A stretch of DNA of 64,000 nucleotides from Vibrio zhugei (lineage in GTDB: Bacteria; Pseudomonadota; Gammaproteobacteria; Enterobacterales; Vibrionaceae): contig NZ_CP033078.1 of NCBI RefSeq assembly GCF_003716875.1, forward strand, positions 682,001 through 746,000. The letters are read 5' to 3'. A program made the position numbers and the translations under genes. Every line of letters starts with the position of its first letter. Positions within the stretch are counted from its first letter, which is position 1. A model generated the notes under the pieces. It did no database searches. It saw nothing but the letters and a program-made list of their open reading frames with translations, and was not told the DNA's origin. Shown one piece after another: positions 1-8,935 of the stretch.

Positions 1-234
1 ACGCCAACCGGCGATTGTTTTTGAATTCATAACGTTATGTAATCTCGATAATGACTAAGAATGCAAATAGCGCAAAGAGGGCGCACTCTAGCAAAGCGCG
101 GAATCGTATGACCAATGAAAAATTTCAGTCGTGTTGATAACCAGTATTAATCATCATAGTGAGAAAACGTGTTAATTATTGTGGGTGAGTGTTAAATAAT
201 CGCAAAAATAGCAATGTGATGACATGATAAACAA
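1..234. other. Intergenic region left of pepD
   Basis: No coding region is supported here. A GC-rich stretch near 75-105 resembles the region just upstream of promoters in this genome, so it may hold the promoter of a minus-strand gene lying left of the window. This is a weak inference; no clear -35/-10 pair was found. Confidence 0.3.
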
Positions 235-259
235 CAAGCCAGGCGTGATGCCTGGCTTG
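235..259 (-). terminator. Intrinsic terminator of pepD
   Basis: A perfect 10-bp stem (CAAGCCAGGC, 235-244, with GCCTGGCTTG, 250-259) and a 5-nt loop lies just past the pepD stop. On the minus strand it is followed by a U-rich tail (TTGTTTATC), as expected for a rho-independent terminator. Confidence 0.8.
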
Positions 260-266
260 TGACTCA

Positions 267-1739
267 TTAAGCTTTGTTAGGAATATTTTCAAGTAGTGTA
301 ATCATTTGCTGCCAGAACAAACCGACAGTGTCGATTTTAACTTTTTCATCTGGAGAATGAGGGAACTTAATGGTCGGCCCAAATGAAATCATATCCATCT
401 CTGGGTAAGGTTTCTTAAATAGGCCGCATTCCAATCCGGCATGAATGACCATGATGTTTGGCTTGTGTCCATAGATGCCTTCGTACATATCACGGAAAAT
501 ATGCATGATTTCTGAATCCGCGTCCGGTTTCCAGCCAGGATAGGCACCAGCAAACGTGACGTCGGCATTGGCTAAGTGAGCTAACGATGTCAGAGTGCCT
601 TCAACTTGTTGACGACCTGAATCAATCAGAGAGCGAACCAAGCATAATACGGTGGCATGGTCATGGTCAGTGGTAATGACCCCCACGTTAAGCGAGGTTT
701 CTACGACACCTGCAATCTCATCGCTCATGCGAACCACACCGTTTGGACACGCATTTAATCCTGCAACGAACGCGCGTTGAGATTCAACAGAAAAAGCGGC
801 TTGGTCTGTTTCATGCGCATCGTTTAAGAGCGTGATGGTCGTTTCAATTTTTTGTAATTCTGTGGCAACGACTTCGCCAAAGGCGCGATAGGCGTTATCT
901 AATGCGTCTGCTTGCTTGGCTGGGACGGCGATAACGGCAAACGACTCGCGAGGGATTGCATTGCGCAGGCTACCACCACGGAATTCGATCAAGCGGTAAT
1001 CAAGGTCGGCGGTATAATCGGCAAGGAAACGCGCAAGCAGTTTATTGGCATTCGCTCTGCCTGTATGGATATCCGCGCCAGAATGGCCACCTTTCAATCC
1101 TTTAAGTGTCAATTGACGTGTCACGAAATCCGCTGGCAGTGCGTCACGAACAATTGGGAAGGTGAGCGTGGCATCGACACCACCCGCGCAGCCCATGTAG
1201 ACTTCGCCTTCCTGTTCAGAGTCTGTATTTAATAAAATGTCGCCTTCAAGCCAGCCTTCTTGTAGGCCAAAAGCGCCCGTCATGCCCGCTTCTTCGTCAA
1301 TGGTGAGCAACACTTCAATCGGACCATGTTTAATATCGCTCGCGGCTAGAACCGCTAAACAGGACGCCATACCAATCCCATTGTCTGAACCTAACGTGGT
1401 GCCTTTGGCGGTAACCCATTCACCATCAATGTATGGCTGAATCGGATCTCGAGTAAAGTCGTGTTCGGTATCTTCATTCTTTTGCGGCACCATATCTAAA
1501 TGCGCTTGCAGAACGACTTTCTTTTTATTCTCCATGCCTGGCGTGGCTGGCTTTTTAATAAACACGTTACCGATAGTATCTCGGCGTACGGTAAGCCCTT
1601 CTTGAGTCGCCCATTCAATAATGTATTGAGCGAGTTGCTCTTCATGCTTAGATGGATGTGGAATCGAACAGATTTTGTCGAAAAACTGCCAAACAGGGGC
1701 AGGGGATAACTGGCTTATTTCAGAATGGAATTCAGACAC
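267..1739 (-). CDS. pepD: Aminoacyl-histidine dipeptidase (peptidase D)
   Basis: Cytosolic zinc dipeptidase of the M20 family that cleaves Xaa-His and other unblocked dipeptides. The 490-residue length fits the PepD family. Visible metal and catalytic positions are H80 and D82 in an AHLD motif, D119 in GSDNG, the EE pair at 149-150 and D173 in TDSE; a C-terminal FPHSPDE motif carries the last metal histidine. The start is GTG (1737-1739), preceded on the minus strand by AGGAG about 8 nt upstream, and the protein then begins MSEFHSEI as in other vibrios. It is a single-gene unit transcribed away from the purine permease and closed by its own terminator. Identity is secure. Confidence 0.96.
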   Translation of the reverse strand: MSEFHSEISQLSPAPVWQFFDKICSIPHPSKHEEQLAQYIIEWATQEGLTVRRDTIGNVFIKKPATPGMENKKKVVLQAHLDMVPQKNEDTEHDFTRDPIQPYIDGEWVTAKGTTLGSDNGIGMASCLAVLAASDIKHGPIEVLLTIDEEAGMTGAFGLQEGWLEGDILLNTDSEQEGEVYMGCAGGVDATLTFPIVRDALPADFVTRQLTLKGLKGGHSGADIHTGRANANKLLARFLADYTADLDYRLIEFRGGSLRNAIPRESFAVIAVPAKQADALDNAYRAFGEVVATELQKIETTITLLNDAHETDQAAFSVESQRAFVAGLNACPNGVVRMSDEIAGVVETSLNVGVITTDHDHATVLCLVRSLIDSGRQQVEGTLTSLAHLANADVTFAGAYPGWKPDADSEIMHIFRDMYEGIYGHKPNIMVIHAGLECGLFKKPYPEMDMISFGPTIKFPHSPDEKVKIDTVGLFWQQMITLLENIPNKA

Positions 1740-2028
1740 AGAGCAACTCCTATAATGGTGTATTCATCTGATCATGGCAATTGGCGGTGTTGAGCGGCCG
1801 ATGTCGAATGTGATCAGAGGTAATGAATAATGATGGGTCATAGCATACCACTCTCAAGTTCTGGGGAGTAGCGCTTCTCTGTTGGGTTATGAATGGTAAA
1901 TGTGGACAAACAAAAATCATCAATATGCATCTAAATGATTAAAAATTTGCGATCTCAATCATAAAAAAGAGCTGTAAATGTAATTTTATTACGTATATAG
2001 GTCGATTTTTTCGTTTTAATTAAAAAAA
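1740..2028. other. AT-rich spacer upstream of pepD
   Basis: First part of an 854-bp gap between pepD and the permease. It should contain the pepD promoter on the minus strand, but I could not place a convincing -35/-10 pair. No ORF or RNA is supported here. Confidence 0.3.
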
Positions 2029-2044
2029 TGTGATTTTAGTCACT
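2029..2044 (+). promoter_or_regulatory. CRP-like binding site
   Basis: TGTGA-N6-TCACT matches the CRP consensus half-sites with one mismatch. Its centre is about 50 bp upstream of the predicted start of the RNA at 2086, which is not a standard class I or class II activating spacing, so the sign of regulation is unclear. It could also act on the leftward pepD promoter. Confidence 0.55.
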
Positions 2045-2051
2045 TAAATTG

Positions 2052-2079
2052 TTGTAATAAATTTTCTTGGTGGTATATT
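2052..2079 (+). promoter_or_regulatory. Sigma-70 promoter for candidate RNA
   Basis: TTGTAA (2052-2057), a 16-bp spacer and TATATT (2074-2079) predict transcription from about 2086. The CRP-like site lies just upstream and a terminated structured RNA lies downstream. Confidence 0.5.
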
Positions 2080-2085
2080 TGTAAC

Positions 2086-2340
2086 CAGCTCGATAGAGCC
2101 ACACATTCATGAGATAAAACTTTTTATTGTATTGGACGTGTACGAAGAGTCCTGAGTGATGATCAGGATGCATCGTAATCGTTTTCTATGAGTGATCGTT
2201 GTCAGTGTTCACCCCACACGGGCAACATTAACTTTGTAACTCGAACAGTGATGTTCACCCCTTATATTGGAATTATGCTATCGCCAGTCTGTTTAGGCGA
2301 TCAAAGATTCTCAGCCACCTTTTTTAGGTGGTTTTTTTTT
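2086..2340 (+). ncRNA. Candidate structured small RNA or long leader (~255 nt)
   Basis: This unit has a promoter-like start, no supported ORF and a strong terminator. Stems visible by eye: TACGA (2141-2145)/TCGTA (2173-2177) enclosing TCCTGA (2150-2155)/TCAGGA (2163-2168); GTTGTC (2198-2203)/GGCAAC (2221-2226) extended by GTG/CAC, with a C-rich loop; GAACA (2243-2247)/TGTTC (2252-2256); ATCGCC (2280-2285)/GGCGAT (2296-2301). The octamer TTCACCCC occurs twice (2208-2215 in a loop, 2254-2261 beside a stem). I do not recognise it as a known Vibrio RNA. It could be a free small RNA or an attenuated leader of the permease operon, although a separate promoter and PurR box lie closer to that gene. 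Confidence 0.5.
2315..2340 (+). terminator. Strong intrinsic terminator of the candidate RNA
   Basis: CCACCT (2315-2320), a T5 loop and AGGTGG (2326-2331) are followed by nine T residues. No protein gene ends near it, so the hairpin must end an RNA started in the pepD-permease gap. Confidence 0.85.
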
Positions 2341-2533
2341 ACCTAAATTTCGGTTCCAAGCACTCGGTCGTGTTTGAGATGTCATCTACACATAAGAACG
2401 ATTAAATTTCACAACGCTTAATTACTATTCAATGATTTGATTTTACTGAAGAAAAAAACAACGTTTTTTCATTTTTTCTTTATAAACTGTGATATGCCAT
2501 CAATTCCATCTGGAATTTGTCATTTTATAACTT

Positions 2534-2570
2534 TATAATCGCGCCCAATCGATTACGCAACCGTTTACTA
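2534..2570 (+). promoter_or_regulatory. Permease-gpt promoter (-10) with PurR box
   Basis: A perfect TATAAT (2534-2539) with a poor -35 is followed by a PurR-like operator at 2555-2570 (ACGCAA then CGTTT), which resembles the PurR consensus ACGCAAACGTTTGCGT at most positions. Its place at about +15 would block transcription when hypoxanthine or guanine is abundant. Confidence 0.65.
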
Positions 2571-2593
2571 ATTTACCATTTATAGGATCGACA

Positions 2594-3883
2594 ATGCTGG
2601 AACGCTTATTTAAGTTACGCGAACATGGAACGACCGTTCGTACCGAAATCATTGCAGGAATGACCACATTCCTTACAATGGCCTATATCATTTTTGTTAA
2701 CCCATCGTTGCTGGCGCAAACCGGTATGGACCAAGGCGCTGTCTTTGTCGCCACGTGTGTTGCGGCGGCGATTGGTTGCTTTATTATGGGTATTTACGCG
2801 AACTATCCTATTGCTCAGGCGCCAGGAATGGGCTTGAACGCCTTTTTTACGTTTTCTGTCGTTAATGGGATGGGGTATACTTGGGAAGTAGCGCTAGCCG
2901 CGGTTTTCTGTTCTGGTGTGCTGTTCATTCTATTGAGTTTGTTTCGTATCCGTGAGTGGATCATCAATTCCATTCCAATGTCCTTGAGAACTGGGATTGC
3001 AGCGGGTATCGGCCTTTTCTTAGCATTTATTGCATTGCAAAGCGCAGGGATCATCGTGGGTAACCCAGGAACCCTTATTGGTCTGGGTGATATGACGTCA
3101 CAGAAATGTTTCTTTGCTGCGATTGGTTTTGTCCTAACAGTGGCGTTAGTGCATCGTAATGTCAAAGGTGCGGTGATGATTTCAATTTTAGCCGTTACGC
3201 TGCTTGGTATTCTCTTTGGGGATGTTCAATGGCATGGCGTGATGGATATGCCGCCATCGGTCGCTCCGACGTTCATGCAACTTGATTTTAGCGGCGTATT
3301 CCAAGTCGGTATGATTTCGGTTGTTTTTGCTTTCCTATTTGTCGATCTTTTTGATACGGCGGGAACCTTAGTTGGCGTTGCTAGCAAAGCTGGGCTGATC
3401 AAAGAAGACGGAAAGTTACCACGCTTAAATCGTGCATTATTAGCCGATTCTACCGCAACCTCTATCGGGGCGTTGCTGGGGACATCGAATACAACGTCTT
3501 ATGTTGAAAGTACATCAGGGGTCGCAGCAGGAGGTCGGACAGGTTTAACCGCCGTTGTCGTTGGTATTTTCTTCTTACTTGCTTTATTCTTCTCGCCATT
3601 AGCTGGAATGATTCCTGCCTATGCAACCTCTGGTGCGTTATTGTATGTTGCGGTATTGATGTTATCCGGCCTTGCGCATATTGATTGGAATGATATAACT
3701 GAATCAGCTCCGGCTGCGATCACTTGTATCATGATGCCGTTGACTTATTCGATTGCAGAAGGGATTTCTTTTGGTTTCATCGCGTATGCAGTCATTAAAT
3801 TGTTGAGTGGAAAAAGACACGATGTCTCAGCCAGTGTTTGGCTAATGGCGGTCATTTTCACGATTAAATTTATTGCTGGGTAA
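2594..3883 (+). CDS. NCS2/AzgA-type purine permease (guanine/hypoxanthine class)
   Basis: Integral inner-membrane nucleobase transporter with about 12-14 hydrophobic segments over 429 residues, the usual length for the AzgA-like branch of NCS2 (E. coli GhxP/GhxQ, PurP). Typical motifs are visible: the N-terminal TEIIAGMTTFLTMAYIIFVNP stretch (shown here in part), the QAPGMGLNAFFTF loop near residue 80 and the FVDLFDTAGTLVG segment near residue 255. It starts with ATG 10 nt after an AGGA-type site and lies 36 bp upstream of gpt on the same strand. The pair makes sense as uptake of guanine, xanthine or hypoxanthine followed by phosphoribosylation. The PurR box upstream supports repression by purines. 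The exact substrate cannot be read from sequence. Confidence 0.88.
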   Translation: MLERLFKLREHGTTVRTEIIAGMTTFLTMAYIIFVNPSLLAQTGMDQGAVFVATCVAAAIGCFIMGIYANYPIAQAPGMGLNAFFTFSVVNGMGYTWEVALAAVFCSGVLFILLSLFRIREWIINSIPMSLRTGIAAGIGLFLAFIALQSAGIIVGNPGTLIGLGDMTSQKCFFAAIGFVLTVALVHRNVKGAVMISILAVTLLGILFGDVQWHGVMDMPPSVAPTFMQLDFSGVFQVGMISVVFAFLFVDLFDTAGTLVGVASKAGLIKEDGKLPRLNRALLADSTATSIGALLGTSNTTSYVESTSGVAAGGRTGLTAVVVGIFFLLALFFSPLAGMIPAYATSGALLYVAVLMLSGLAHIDWNDITESAPAAITCIMMPLTYSIAEGISFGFIAYAVIKLLSGKRHDVSASVWLMAVIFTIKFIAG

Positions 3884-3919
3884 GCGATATATTACATTTA
3901 TAATTTTAGGTTTAAACAA

Positions 3920-4384
3920 ATGAGCAAAAAATTCGTTATCACTTGGGACAACATGCAGTCATACTGCCGCCAGTTATCTGAAAAGCAAATGCCTGCAGAG
4001 CAGTGGAAAGGCATTCTTGGTGTCAGCCGTGGTGGTTTAGTGCCTGCTGCTATTCTCGCTCGTGAATTGGGTATACGCTATGTTGATACGATTTGTATTT
4101 CAAGCTACGACCACGATCACCAACGTGATATGAATGTTCTCAAAGCCCCAGAGCATGATGGAGAAGGTTTCCTGATTGTGGACGATTTAGTCGACAGTGG
4201 TGATACCGCACGTAAAATTCGCGAAATGTACCCTAAAGCGAAATTTGTGACTGTCTGTGCGAAACCTGCGGGTAAAGATTTGGTGGATGAATACGTTGTT
4301 GATATTCCACAAGATACGTGGATTGAACAGCCATGGGATCTATCGTTGTCGTTTGTTGAACCTATCAATCGCAAGCAAAAATAA
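3920..4384 (+). CDS. gpt: Xanthine-guanine phosphoribosyltransferase
   Basis: Cytosolic type I phosphoribosyltransferase that converts xanthine, guanine and, less well, hypoxanthine to XMP, GMP and IMP with PRPP. The protein has 154 residues, close to the 152 of E. coli Gpt. The PRPP-binding motif [11 protein letters not shown] spans residues 86-96, and the SRGG loop near 36-39 contacts pyrophosphate. It is the second gene of the permease-gpt unit and is closed by a terminator. Identity is secure by motif and by its position beside frsA and crl, as in other gammaproteobacteria. Confidence 0.95.
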   Translation: MSKKFVITWDNMQSYCRQLSEKQMPAEQWKGILGVSRGGLVPAAILARELGIRYVDTICISSYDHDHQRDMNVLKAPEHDGEGFLIVDDLVDSGDTARKIREMYPKAKFVTVCAKPAGKDLVDEYVVDIPQDTWIEQPWDLSLSFVEPINRKQK

Positions 4385-4410
4385 GTGTTTTGAAACTCCA
4401 GTTTCAATAG

Positions 4411-4438
4411 AAATGGCCCGCGTCGGGCCATTTTTTTT
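4411..4438 (+). terminator. Intrinsic terminator after gpt
   Basis: AATGGCCCG, loop CGT and CGGGCCATT are followed by a run of T. A second small inverted repeat (TTGAAACT-CC-AGTTTCAA, 4390-4407) lies just before it. Confidence 0.88.
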
Positions 4439-4585
4439 GGCTACGATATCGCGTTCATCGATAGGGGGGAGAATTTAAGTCAGAGTTGCTCTCATCTTGA
4501 TCTATGTGCATAGACAGACTCTCTGATAACGCGATACTCTAGTCATCAAGCCTCGCGATACCATGACTGAGAAGAGACAACCGCA

Positions 4586-5833
4586 ATGTCGGAAGAGAAA
4601 AGTAAAAACCTGTCTGAAACGTTGTTTAATAAACACCAGCAAGCCAAAGAAACCTCAACACTGACGAGTTACTTACCGAGCAGTCGAGACTTGCTTGAGC
4701 ATAAGCGACAGCAAGAAGGGTTGGCATGGTATCGAACGATTCCGTGTTTGCAATGGGCTTGGCAGGGCATCAATGTCTTGGAGCAACAGGAAGTCTTGGC
4801 GCGTATCGCGGCCTCTCCTCACTCGCGTAGTGAAGAGCAATGGCTGGATACGGTCATGGGCTATCATTCTGGAAACTGGGCGTTTGAGTGGAATCGTATG
4901 GCCATGCGTCACCAGCAAGCGGCCAAAGATAAACAAGGCGATAGCGCCGCAGAAGCGTACTTTAACGCCGCGTTATGCTATAGCATTGCGGGTTACCCCC
5001 ACTTAAAAATGGACAATTTAGCCAAGCAATCGGAAAATTTAGCCAATACAGCCTATGACATGGCCGCCAACCATTCTAGCCATACGATTAAGCGTCTCGA
5101 GTTTCCTTTCCAAAATAAAAAAATTATCGGACATTTGCATTTAGCCAACACCGACTCTCCAAAACCGGTTGTCATTGTTAGTGCCGGGCTGGATAGTTTA
5201 CAGACGGATATGTGGCGCCTATTTCGAGATTATCTTGCTAAGCGTGATATCGCCATGCTCACCGTTGATATGCCGGGAATTGGCCACAGTGCTTCTTGGA
5301 ATGTCACAGAAAATACCTCGATCTTGCATCAAGAGGTACTCAGTCAACTGGCGGATTTGCCTTGGGTTGATCATCGGCGAGTTGGGCTTGTCGGATTCCG
5401 ATTCGGAGGTAACGCGATGGCTCGCTTGAGTTTTCTTGAACCCGAGCGTATTAAAGCGTGTGTGACCTTGGGCGCGCCGATTCACGATGTGTTTGTGACT
5501 CGAGAAAAACTGACGAAAATGCCGAAAATGTATCTGGATATTCTTGCGTCACGTATTGATAAAAAAGCCATTGATATCAATAGCATGTCAGGACAAATGA
5601 TGGCTTGGTCGTTAAAAGTACAAGGCTTTTTGTCGAGTCGCCGTACTAAGGTGCCTATTTTGGCGCTAGGGCTGGAAGGCGACGTTGTCTCACCCCTGTC
5701 AGATAATCGACTTTTAGCGCTCTTTAGTCTAGGAGGCAGCGCTAAGCAAATAAAAAGTAAAACTATTTCTCAAGGCTATGAGCAATCCCTCGAAATGGCG
5801 ATGAAATGGTTGGAAGACGAACTTTATAGATGA
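4586..5833 (+). CDS. frsA: Alpha/beta-hydrolase-fold protein FrsA (YafA)
   Basis: Member of the FrsA (YafA, DUF1100) family, 415 residues as expected. FrsA was reported to bind enzyme IIA-Glc and to influence the balance of fermentation and respiration; its catalytic activity has been disputed. The helical N-terminal part runs to about residue 165 and the alpha/beta-hydrolase core follows. The nucleophile elbow reads GFRFGG at 270-275, with no serine or cysteine nucleophile at the usual place, which is normal for this family. It starts with ATG at 4586 and is probably transcribed alone between gpt and crl. Its place between gpt and crl matches E. coli. Confidence 0.93.
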   Translation: MSEEKSKNLSETLFNKHQQAKETSTLTSYLPSSRDLLEHKRQQEGLAWYRTIPCLQWAWQGINVLEQQEVLARIAASPHSRSEEQWLDTVMGYHSGNWAFEWNRMAMRHQQAAKDKQGDSAAEAYFNAALCYSIAGYPHLKMDNLAKQSENLANTAYDMAANHSSHTIKRLEFPFQNKKIIGHLHLANTDSPKPVVIVSAGLDSLQTDMWRLFRDYLAKRDIAMLTVDMPGIGHSASWNVTENTSILHQEVLSQLADLPWVDHRRVGLVGFRFGGNAMARLSFLEPERIKACVTLGAPIHDVFVTREKLTKMPKMYLDILASRIDKKAIDINSMSGQMMAWSLKVQGFLSSRRTKVPILALGLEGDVVSPLSDNRLLALFSLGGSAKQIKSKTISQGYEQSLEMAMKWLEDELYR

Positions 5834-5926
5834 CATTTTCTAATGAATTCTTTAAAAGTAATGGGTAGCATTCTAAGCAACTAATTGTTTTATCAATAGT
5901 AATTAACTATTGAAACGGAGATATCT

Positions 5927-6298
5927 ATGTCTGAGGTAACTAAGCGCCCTACTCATTATCGTCTACTTGCTGCATTTAAGACCATTGGACCTTATTTGCG
6001 AGAAGAATGGTGTCGTGATAATTATTATTGGTTTGACTGTTTAGCCGTCTGTGTCGACGATAGCAAAGCGCCTGAAAAACGAGAATTTTGGGGCTGGTGG
6101 ATGGAGTTTAATTTCAGCGAAGCGGGGTTCACAGCCTCTTATCATGTCGGTAAATTCAATGTCGATGGCGACTGGGTTGAAGAAGAGCCACCAGAACAAG
6201 CAATGAGTGAGATTGTGCGTACCCAAGAAGACTTTAAAGTGAAATTAGTCGCTAAGCTGGAAGAGCGCTTTGGACAAACGATGTCCTATGTTGAGTGA
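5927..6298 (+). CDS. crl: Sigma factor-binding protein Crl
   Basis: Small cytosolic protein (123 residues) that binds RpoS and helps it assemble with RNA polymerase core. The conserved Crl signature is visible: the [19 protein letters not shown] stretch near residues 25-43 and the [10 protein letters not shown] region near 54-63. A good GGAG ribosome site precedes the ATG. The position between frsA and proB is the standard gammaproteobacterial order. It has its own terminator. Confidence 0.94.
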   Translation: MSEVTKRPTHYRLLAAFKTIGPYLREEWCRDNYYWFDCLAVCVDDSKAPEKREFWGWWMEFNFSEAGFTASYHVGKFNVDGDWVEEEPPEQAMSEIVRTQEDFKVKLVAKLEERFGQTMSYVE

Positions 6299-6341
6299 GC
6301 CTTCTCGCCGACTCTTATTCATTCACTGACTTTTCATCAAT

Positions 6342-6369
6342 AAAAAGGCGCTTTAGGCGCCTTTTTTCT
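6342..6369 (+). terminator. Intrinsic terminator after crl
   Basis: AAAGGCGC (6344-6351) pairs with GCGCCTTT (6357-6364) and a T-rich tail follows. It separates crl from proBA. Confidence 0.88.
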
Positions 6370-6435
6370 TGTTTATTCTCGCTTGGATTGCTAAAACATC
6401 TCCTCAGGAATGTTCTCACTAATAGCAATAAAATC

Positions 6436-7569
6436 ATGACGACGAAGCAAACGAACATCACAAACAGACAGACGATAGTAGTCAAGCTCGGTACCAGTGT
6501 GTTGACCGGCGGGACGTTATCTCTCGATCGCGCCCACATGGTCGAGCTTGTTAGGCAATGTGCGGAATTAAAAAAGCAAGGACATGCGGTTGTCGTTGTT
6601 TCTTCTGGCGCGATCGCGGCTGGTCGCGAGCATCTTGGTTTTCCTGCGTTACCCAACGCAATGTCGAGTAAACAATTACTGGCGGCTGTCGGACAAAGTC
6701 AACTCATCGAAGCATGGGCGCGCTTATTTGCCATTTACGGGATAAAGATTGGTCAAATGCTATTGACCCGAGCGGATCTCGAAGATCGAGAGCGCTTCCT
6801 TAATGCTCGCGACATGATTCATGCTTTAGTGGATCATGACATTGTGCCAATTGTGAATGAAAATGACGCCGTGGCGACGAACGAAATAAAAGTCGGCGAT
6901 AATGACAATCTTTCTGCTTTGGTAGGGATTTTGTGTGATGCGGATAAGCTATTGCTTCTGACTGACCAGAAAGGCTTATTTACCGCGGATCCGCGCAAAG
7001 ATCCGACGGCCGAATTAATTAAAGAAGTCAAAACCATCGATGATACCCTGCGCCGGATTGCTGGCGATAGCGGCACAGCGTTAGGAACGGGCGGAATGGC
7101 CACCAAACTCCAAGCGGCGGACATTGCTCGCCGCTCTGGCATAGAAGTCATTATCGCTGCCGGTCGAGCTCCGAATGTGATTGTTGAATCGTTGAGTGAT
7201 ACACCGCAAGGAACCCGTTTTTTGCCTGTTGAAGCGTCGTTAGAAACGCGCAAAACATGGATTCTCGCAGGGCCCGCGCCTTGTGGCACCGTGATGATTG
7301 ATGCGGGCGCTGTTGATGCCGTGGAGCATAAGGGTAGTAGCTTACTGGCCAAAGGTGTCATCAAGGTTGAAGGCGATTTTGCTCGGGGCGGGGTGGTGCG
7401 CATTCAAAATGAGCAACATCAAGAGATTGCTCGTGGTATCGTGGCGTATTCCAGTGCTGATCTGACGAAAATCGCCGGTGAGCACAGTACCAAAATATTT
7501 GAGACCTTAGGTTATGACCATGGTTCTGAAGTCATTCACCGCGATAACATGGTCGTGATTCAGGAGTAA
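6436..7569 (+). CDS. proB: Glutamate 5-kinase
   Basis: Catalyses ATP-dependent phosphorylation of glutamate, the first and proline-inhibited step of proline synthesis. The N-terminal amino-acid kinase domain covers about residues 10-270 ([12 protein letters not shown] near 16-27, [21 protein letters not shown] in the central part, GTGGM further on), and a C-terminal PUA domain follows from about 285. The frame is open upstream to 6295, but that extension crosses the crl terminator; ATG 6436 gives 377 residues, close to other ProB proteins. No strong ribosome site precedes it, so the exact start is not certain. The gap to proA is 6 bp, so the two are co-transcribed. Confidence 0.93.
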   Translation: MTTKQTNITNRQTIVVKLGTSVLTGGTLSLDRAHMVELVRQCAELKKQGHAVVVVSSGAIAAGREHLGFPALPNAMSSKQLLAAVGQSQLIEAWARLFAIYGIKIGQMLLTRADLEDRERFLNARDMIHALVDHDIVPIVNENDAVATNEIKVGDNDNLSALVGILCDADKLLLLTDQKGLFTADPRKDPTAELIKEVKTIDDTLRRIAGDSGTALGTGGMATKLQAADIARRSGIEVIIAAGRAPNVIVESLSDTPQGTRFLPVEASLETRKTWILAGPAPCGTVMIDAGAVDAVEHKGSSLLAKGVIKVEGDFARGGVVRIQNEQHQEIARGIVAYSSADLTKIAGEHSTKIFETLGYDHGSEVIHRDNMVVIQE

Positions 7570-7575
7570 GGGGAG

Positions 7576-8832
7576 ATGAGTGTGGATTTAATGAATATGG
7601 GGAAAGCGGCGAAAGATGCGGCTTTTCAATTAGCGGTCACCTCAACCGAGCAGAAAAATCGCGCTTTGGCGCTGATTGCTGATGAGTTAGAAGCCAATGC
7701 TGACACGATTTTGGCGGCGAATAAGCGAGACATTATCGCAGGCCAACCGGCCGGCTTAAGTGAGGCGATGCTTGACCGCCTGCTGCTGACACCTGAGCGC
7801 CTGACGGCAATCGCGAACGATGTTCGTCAGGTGATTGTGCTCAACGATCCGGTGGGCAGTGAAGTGGACAGTAAAGTGCTCGGTAATGGTATGTCTTTGG
7901 CTCGCCGCCGCGTGCCTCTAGGGGTGATTGGTGTGATTTATGAAGCGCGCCCCAATGTGACCATCGACATCGCTGCCTTATGCTTAAAAACGGGCAATGC
8001 CAGTATTTTACGTGGTGGTAAAGAAACGTTTGCTTCCAATATGGAGTTGGTCAAGGTGATTCAAAGCGCTTTAGAAAAAGCGGAGCTACCAGCCGCTTCT
8101 GTGCAATATATTGAACAACCGGATCGCGAACTGGTGTCACAGTTGCTTACAATGGATGACTATGTGGATATGATCATTCCACGTGGTGGGGCAGGCCTGC
8201 ACAAAATGTGCAAAGAAAACAGTTCCATCCCCGTGATTATTGGGGGCTTCGGTATCAGTCATATGTTTATCGATGCTACTGCGGATCTCACGCGTTCGCT
8301 TGCCGTGGTTGATAATGCCAAAACACAGCGTCCTTCAGCGTGTAATTCATTAGATACATTATTAATTCATGAATCCGTGGCGGAGGCGTTTTGCCCAATG
8401 CTATTGGCCACCCTCGGTGAGCGAGTGACGTTTGTTGCAGACCGCTCTGCGTTACCTTTACTGCAAAATGCGCCGAAAATTCGAGCGGCTCAAGAAGGCG
8501 ATTTCGATACGGAGTGGTTGGATTATGTGTTAGGCGTGAAAGTCGTAGCCAATGTACAGGAAGCGATTGAGCATATGCGTGTTCATAACGCTAGCCATTC
8601 GGACGCCATTATGACCAATAGCCTAGATAATGCGGAAGCGTTTATTAATTCTGCCGGGTCTGCCGCCGTATATGTGAATGCGTCGACGCGCTTTACCGAT
8701 GGTGCTCAATTTGGTCTCGGAGCCGAAGTGGCGGTCTCTACTCAGAAACTGCATGCTCGTGGCCCAATGGGACTCGAAGAGTTGACCAGCTATAAATGGG
8801 TCGGCAAAGCGGATTATCTCGTACGGAACTAG
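7576..8832 (+). CDS. proA: Gamma-glutamyl phosphate reductase
   Basis: NADPH-dependent enzyme of the aldehyde dehydrogenase superfamily that reduces glutamyl-5-phosphate to glutamate semialdehyde in proline synthesis. The 418-residue length is typical. The catalytic cysteine is C256 in the [11 protein letters not shown] motif; the conserved [12 protein letters not shown] stretch lies near residue 118 and the RGGKE motif near 148. The ATG is preceded by a GGGGAG ribosome site. It is the second gene of proBA and is closed by a strong terminator. Confidence 0.96.
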   Translation: MSVDLMNMGKAAKDAAFQLAVTSTEQKNRALALIADELEANADTILAANKRDIIAGQPAGLSEAMLDRLLLTPERLTAIANDVRQVIVLNDPVGSEVDSKVLGNGMSLARRRVPLGVIGVIYEARPNVTIDIAALCLKTGNASILRGGKETFASNMELVKVIQSALEKAELPAASVQYIEQPDRELVSQLLTMDDYVDMIIPRGGAGLHKMCKENSSIPVIIGGFGISHMFIDATADLTRSLAVVDNAKTQRPSACNSLDTLLIHESVAEAFCPMLLATLGERVTFVADRSALPLLQNAPKIRAAQEGDFDTEWLDYVLGVKVVANVQEAIEHMRVHNASHSDAIMTNSLDNAEAFINSAGSAAVYVNASTRFTDGAQFGLGAEVAVSTQKLHARGPMGLEELTSYKWVGKADYLVRN

Positions 8833-8854
8833 GCTTTTTGTGCACACTAGTAGC

Positions 8855-8890
8855 AAAAAGGGGCGATTTAGCCCCTTTTTCTTTTCTTCC
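8855..8890 (+). terminator. Intrinsic terminator after proA
   Basis: AAAAAGGGGC (8855-8864) and GCCCCTTTTT (8871-8880) with a 6-nt loop and more T residues downstream. It separates proBA from nrdR. Confidence 0.9.
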
Positions 8891-8935
8891 ATTGACAAAT
8901 TCCGTTAAACTGAAACCGTGTGATATGGAGGTGAT

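Noticed and set aside
2041..2340. Purine riboswitch upstream of the permease
   Set aside because: The conserved purine-aptamer core and its loop-loop pairing could not be found; the structure seen is different.
4117..4431. Reading frames opposite gpt, glnD, bamA, dnaE and others
   Set aside because: They are antisense shadows of well-conserved genes with no ribosome sites or recognisable domains.
6295..6435. Longer ProB start (47 extra residues)
   Set aside because: The extension runs through the crl terminator and is not part of the kinase family.
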